Source: Heloderma charlesbogerti (lineage: Eukaryota; Chordata; Lepidosauria; Squamata; Helodermatidae). From it: a stretch of DNA of 64,000 nt. A model generated the notes under the pieces. That model was not told where the DNA came from and made no database searches. It saw nothing but the letters and a program-made list of their open reading frames with translations. Of the stretch, positions 59,845 through 64,000 are shown in pieces. The position numbers were made by a program, and so were the translations under genes. The DNA is taken from NCBI GenBank assembly GCA_026122225.1, contig JANEZZ010000519.1, positions 124,001 through 188,000 on the forward strand, given 5' to 3'. Each line of letters begins with the position of its first letter. Positions within the stretch are counted from its first letter, which is position 1.

Positions 59845-60556
59845 CTGTGACCCTGTTAGACACTAGCAAGAAAAGAGTGAAGGATTTTAGAGTACTTTCA
59901 GGTATGACTATATTAGCTTAGAACCAGTTTCCATGCCCAGTGACACAAGTGAGAGGATGACAATGGCATGTTGGATGGTAGTAGGTAAATGTTCATATTC
60001 CTCAGCTGATTGCCCAGTATCCGCTGGTTTAATATATCATGGGGCTGGTCCTTGAATGCGCCAGTTTGGGCAGACTCTGAGCCAGTATTATGATGTAGAA
60101 AATATACCTTTAGTGTAGAAAAGAATTTGTCAAGACTTGGCAAGGAACACAGTCATCACAAACCAAGTCTGTTCCTCTGCTTCTCCCACTCCCTGGGCTT
60201 TCCCCTAGTGTTCCTGGACAAGATGTAAGAAGAAATTGGTTTCCCTGATTACAAGAGACCCATGTAGACTGAACAGAAAAAGGAGGGCAACGTTCTAAGC
60301 GCTCATGTAATCATACTTAAAAGTAAGGTACATTTTGTATTTATGTTTTTACAAAACGTAGGAGTCAGCCAGTTGTTTTTTGGAGGGAGGGATAGCATAG
60401 AGGGTGAATCTGTGATGTGCATGTGGCAGTCAGAGAAGGGACCTGGTTCACACTGGTGCATACTAGCCAATCTCCCCCCTACCACTATCCTTGGTATTAC
60501 TCACAGCCACAATTTTGTATCTCCCAAAGAAGCTGAGACCCAGCACTGAAAAAATT

Positions 60557-60667
60557 TCCAGAGGGGTAGCTGTGTTAAGATGCATCCATTGTGTCCACAG
60601 AAATTTATGCCAAAATAAATGTGTAGTCTTTAAGGTGCCACAAGATACTTTTGTTGTTCTAGCATTG
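60557..60667 (+). repeat. DNA-transposon-like repeat R2, copy 2
   Basis: CCAGAGGGGTAGCTGTGTTAAG, AATTTATGCCAAAATAAATGTG and TCTTTAAGGTGCCACAAGATAC match copy 1 at 7,935-8,075 in the expected words. Confidence 0.5.
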
Positions 60668-61575
60668 AAAGAGGCTCAAAAGCTAGCTGGTATTAAGGTT
60701 CAAGTGTAGCTAGTAATTGCAAAAGTGTATTCCATGTTAGGAGCAAAGTGCAGGGGACAGTGATGGTAAAGATGGATTAATTCGCAGATTAACATGGACA
60801 TGTTTTATCATTTTATTACATTCATCCAGTACTGCTGTTTCAGGGGATGGTTCTCCCGTTACTTTTGTGTCATACAACATCATTCCAAGGGCCTTGCTGG
60901 AAGTTACTGAGGCTGATAAAAATGAAAGGTAGAATGGAACTGAAAAAGGATGCAGTTGCTATGGAAATGTGTGCTGCCTCTCCTGGTTCAGTTACTCTAA
61001 CTGAAGTAGAAATTTGGGCCAGGGAACTAAATCTTACTAAGATATGCACAATAAATCCTTAGTCTTCCTCCAATTGACTGTTTGTTAATTTTTAATCCTG
61101 AGCAATTTATTTGGGGGCTTACTTTCTTCAAAACTAAGGTCGGCTATCAGGAAGTTAAAATGACCTTCTCTAATTGATTATGGCACAAGTTAAAGCTGCC
61201 AAGAGGGCCTCCAATTGTAATCTTCACCTGACTTTAGTCTCTCTAGTTAAAGCTGTGGGATTTTGGTTGACTGGTAGAATCCAGTCTGAACTATCTCTGA
61301 GGGCTAAAACAGACATTATTTTAAATGAGTGTCTAGCAGCTATGTCATCTTTTCATTTTTACTCTATAGTAGGCACAGTGGCCCTGATCCAGATCTTAAA
61401 AGCCCCCCTCCCCCAGGACCGGATATAGATTGGGACTTCTGTGCCTACTCTAGAGTAAAACTGAAAAATAGTTGCTAGACAAACATTTCAATCATGTCTG
61501 GATGGTTCTCAGCTTTGTTTCTGAACTACAAAGGGCAGATAATACTTCCATACGGGTTCTGTGCAGTCTGAAGCT
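60668..61575. other. No gene recognised
   Basis: Short open frames only. A stretch at 61,170-61,430 on the + strand is open for 84 codons but has no family resemblance or splice sites. Confidence 0.4.
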
Positions 61576-61690
61576 GGATGGTTAGGAACATAAGAAACTG
61601 GCTTATGCTAAGCCAGACCATTGGTCCATCTAGCTAAGTATTATCTACACGGACTGGAAGCAGTTCTCCAGGGCTTCAGAAGTTAGAGTT
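61576..61690 (+). repeat. Interspersed repeat R4
   Basis: GGAACATAAGAAACTGGCTTATG, GCCAGACCATTGGTCCATCTAGC and CAGTTCTCCAGGGCTTCAGA form a block known to me as a common reptile interspersed repeat of uncertain class. Confidence 0.5.
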
Positions 61691-61933
61691 CACAAAGCCA
61701 ACATTTTAGAAGAATTAACCTAGACCACTGAATTCAAGGTGGTGAATTACTTCCTTAGAATTAGCTGATACATCTCCAGAGTCACACTGGGACAGGCCTA
61801 AAAGATGCATATTTTGTATATTGTACTTTGTATTACTTGGTACTTTGTCTCTTGCACTTGGATCTAACTGCACGTATTTTATTTTCCAAACCCTAGGGGT
61901 CACTCTTGCCCTTCAGAATGGGTGTGTTCAGTG

Positions 61934-62841
61934 TAGGGATGTATGAAAATCACTTACCTTTCGGGGATTATGCTGATGTTGTGGGGGGAGGCGCTCCGTC
62001 CCTCCTCCCCAGAATCGTGGACAGGGGGGAGGTGCTCCGTTCCTCCCCCCCTGGAATCCTGGCCGGCCGGCTGTGCTCCACAGCGATTCTGCAGAGCCGC
62101 CGGCCGGCTCCGCCAGCAGCCGGACATCCGGCCGCTGGCTAGCAGGGACGCAAATGGAGGCGGCCGTAGCCGCCGCCGTTTGCATCCCTGCAGTCAGCCG
62201 TGATAGGCTACGTAAATGTTTACATAGCCTATCACGGCTGATTGAAAAAACAAAACAAAAAACACGTGTACGCAAATGGCAGCGGCCATGGCCGCTGCCA
62301 TTTGTGTTCCTTATTTTGGCACGTCTTAGTCTACGTAAACATTTACGTAGACTAAGACGGCGAAAATAAGGGGAACACAAATAGCGTAGATGCGATGCTA
62401 TTTGCGTTCCCCTTATTTTCGCCGTCTTAGTCTACGTAAATGTTTACGTAGACTAAGACGTGCCAAAATAAGAAACGCAAATTTGCACACACGCGTGTGT
62501 GGTTTTTTTTAAGTCAGCCGTGATAGGCTACGTAAAGATTTACGTAGCCTATCTCGGTGTTTTTTTAAAAATCTAGCCGTGATAGGCTACGTAAATCTTT
62601 ATGTAGCCTATCACTTTTTTTTTTTTAACCTGGAAATGGTGGTGGCAGCAGCCGGTCAGGAGACCGGCCGCTGCTGCCGCTGCTGCCGCTGCACCGCTGC
62701 CGCCGCCAGGAAGATCCGCCCAAGGTAAGTCCCGTCCCGGGAGGGTGGGGGGGCGAGCCGTTCCGCCACCGATTTCGGGGGGCCGAATGCGCTGGCATTC
62801 GGCCTCCCCGAGATCCGTGGCAGAACTTTCATACATCCCTA
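61934..62841. mobile_element. hAT-type element made of nested palindromes
   Basis: 908 bp with 15 bp perfect terminal inverted repeats TAGGGATGTATGAAA and an exact 8 bp target duplication GTTCAGTG (61,926-61,933 and 62,842-62,849), diagnostic of hAT. Instead of a transposase it holds at least five hairpins built on a CTACGTAAA...TTTACGTAG core, at 62,194-62,240, 62,322-62,359, 62,424-62,460, 62,517-62,556 and 62,576-62,614. The second and third lie in the arms of a larger inverted repeat of about 75 bp per arm (62,311-62,472). A 30 bp perfect palindrome lies at 62,274-62,303. The outer parts are very rich in CpG. The interior hairpins carry two alternative stem sequences, GTGATAGG and GTCTTAGT. 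Confidence 0.9.
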
Positions 62842-63140
62842 GTTCAGTGCTCTAACACAGTATGTCAGATGGAGGACTCTTGGACGCTTCTTTGTCATTG
62901 GAGGGCATTGTTGGGTTATTAGGACTTCAGTGGACTCTTCATTTCCAGTGACCAGTTTTTTCCCCCTCCGTTTTCCTCCATCTTTGGAAACACAGGGGGA
63001 GAATTTCTGAACTACCAAAAGAACACCTGATTCTTCACCAACTGGGAAAGGTTTGATGTCATCCTCCTGCCATAGCTCACGCACGAGATCTAGTAACCTT
63101 CTTTGAGAAAATCCTGACCCATAGCTTTACCCCCAGACTC
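62842..63140 (-). other. Open frame cut by the hAT insertion, unrecognised
   Basis: The - strand is open from about 63,130 to 62,840 (RELWQEDDIKPFPVGEES, then a basic DGGKRRGKK stretch). It ends in a stop formed exactly at the junction with the hAT element at 62,841. In the flank beyond the element (below 61,934) the same frame would go on for about ten codons before a stop. I do not recognise the product. It may be an old transposon-derived or chance frame. Confidence 0.25.
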
Positions 63141-63287
63141 AGGTGTTCCAAATCTTGAAGACGGATGTTCATAACATGAACAGTGTTCCTGTATGAGGAT
63201 CTGCAATTTATCGCATCAGTGCTGTCTCACCAGTGGACTTGAATATTTTGCTTTGCAAATTTATCATGCCATAGGAAATCTGATGCA

Positions 63288-63415
63288 GCCTTCTCCAACC
63301 TGGCACCCCCCGATGGGTTGGACTCAAACTCCCATCATCCCCAGTCAGCATGGCCAGCTGGGAATGATGGGAGTTTTAGTCTAGCACTTTTGGAGGGTGC
63401 CAGTTTGGGAAAGGC
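63288..63415. mobile_element. Foldback MITE, CCTCCAGATGT family
   Basis: CCAACCTGGCACCCCCCGATGGGTTGGACTC pairs with GTCTAGCACTTTTGGAGGGTGCCAGTTTGGG; CTCCCATCATCCCCAG core. Confidence 0.75.
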
Positions 63416-64000
63416 TGATTTAATTCCTCCCATCACCACCCCCACAAAAGACAATTGGGGAAAATAACATTTTTGGTGCATTTGTACCATGACAGAATTT
63501 TCTCCCATTCTTCAAGCAATACTCTCTCTTCCTAAGGGCAGCCTTTCTAGCTCCTTTAAGAGAAGAAAATAAGGGGAGCCAGTCTGGTGCCTTTGCTAAA
63601 AATCTGTTTATATTTTGAGAAGAAATACTTTGGAAGCAGTAGCTAGCACAGGCAATGTTATTCCCAAAGAAGGAGCACAGACCCAAGACCCCACAAACTT
63701 AAGAGCATAGTGATACTCCTGACCAAGCCTCTTATAGTGCTTTAAGTTACCCAGTTCAGCCTTACTTTTATCAGAGATGAGAGGAAGTTTGGCCAGTGAT
63801 ATTTTGAGAACAGGGGCATAACAATGTGTCTTGTGGTTGTCCCTGTATCTGTAGCAGACAATGCTTGTTTGCACAGAACTAGCCAATCCACCTATAAAAA
63901 GCCCAAGGAGATAACTTGTTCCATATGAATTCTTCTCTCCAAGGCAATTTAGGATCTCTGACAGGCTAAACTGAGAGTTAAGTTAAATGGCCAAGGTCAT
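63416..64000. other. No gene recognised
   Basis: Two - strand open frames (63,420-63,686 and 63,608-63,886) overlap in different frames and show no family signal. Confidence 0.35.

Noticed and set aside
61928..62380. 150-codon - strand frame in the hAT element
   Set aside because: It follows the palindromic, CpG-rich arms. Both strands are open because the sequence is self-complementary; there is no transposase motif.

Overview
The window is nuclear DNA of a reptile, most likely a squamate (lizard or snake). Three things point this way. There are split genes with GT-AG introns and CpG-island promoters. The repeats are a squamate-like mixture: a near full-length BovB/RTE LINE, L2 and CR1 LINE fragments, tRNA-type SINEs, and a SINE that joins a 5S rRNA-like piece to a CR1-like tail. 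There are also dozens of short foldback DNA transposons. The species cannot be told from the sequence alone.

Three protein genes can be followed exon by exon. A TMEM205-like membrane protein (187 aa) lies on the + strand at 15,430-17,440, downstream of a CpG island near 13 kb. TTC4 (386 aa, 10 coding exons), a TPR co-chaperone, is complete on the - strand from 30,896 down to 19,652, with its own CpG island. MROH7, a HEAT-repeat protein, is on the - strand from about 58.4 kb down to 32,203. Eighteen exons were joined with matching phase, and its 5' part was not found with confidence. MROH7 lies directly upstream of TTC4 on the same strand, as in human 1p32, with about 1.3 kb between them.

Layout: 1-15 kb is gene-poor and repeat-rich, and holds an extra copy of TTC4 exon 4 and an L2 LINE joined to a duplicated piece of CpG island. 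TMEM205-like spans 15-17.5 kb, TTC4 spans 19.6-31 kb, and MROH7 spans 32-58.4 kb (possibly to 59.8 kb). One MROH7 intron (43.5-50.1 kb) is swollen by a 3.2 kb BovB and two hAT-like elements. From 60 to 64 kb no gene is recognised; this part holds a 908 bp hAT-type element made of nested palindromes.

The main points for follow-up are the TTC4 exon 4 copy lying between PIF/Harbinger-like MITE ends, the nested-palindrome hAT element with a perfect 8 bp target duplication, the CpG-island fragment fused to the L2 5' end, and a GC-AG intron in MROH7. No CRISPR, operon or other prokaryotic feature is present. Exon borders come from reading frames and splice consensus, not from transcripts.
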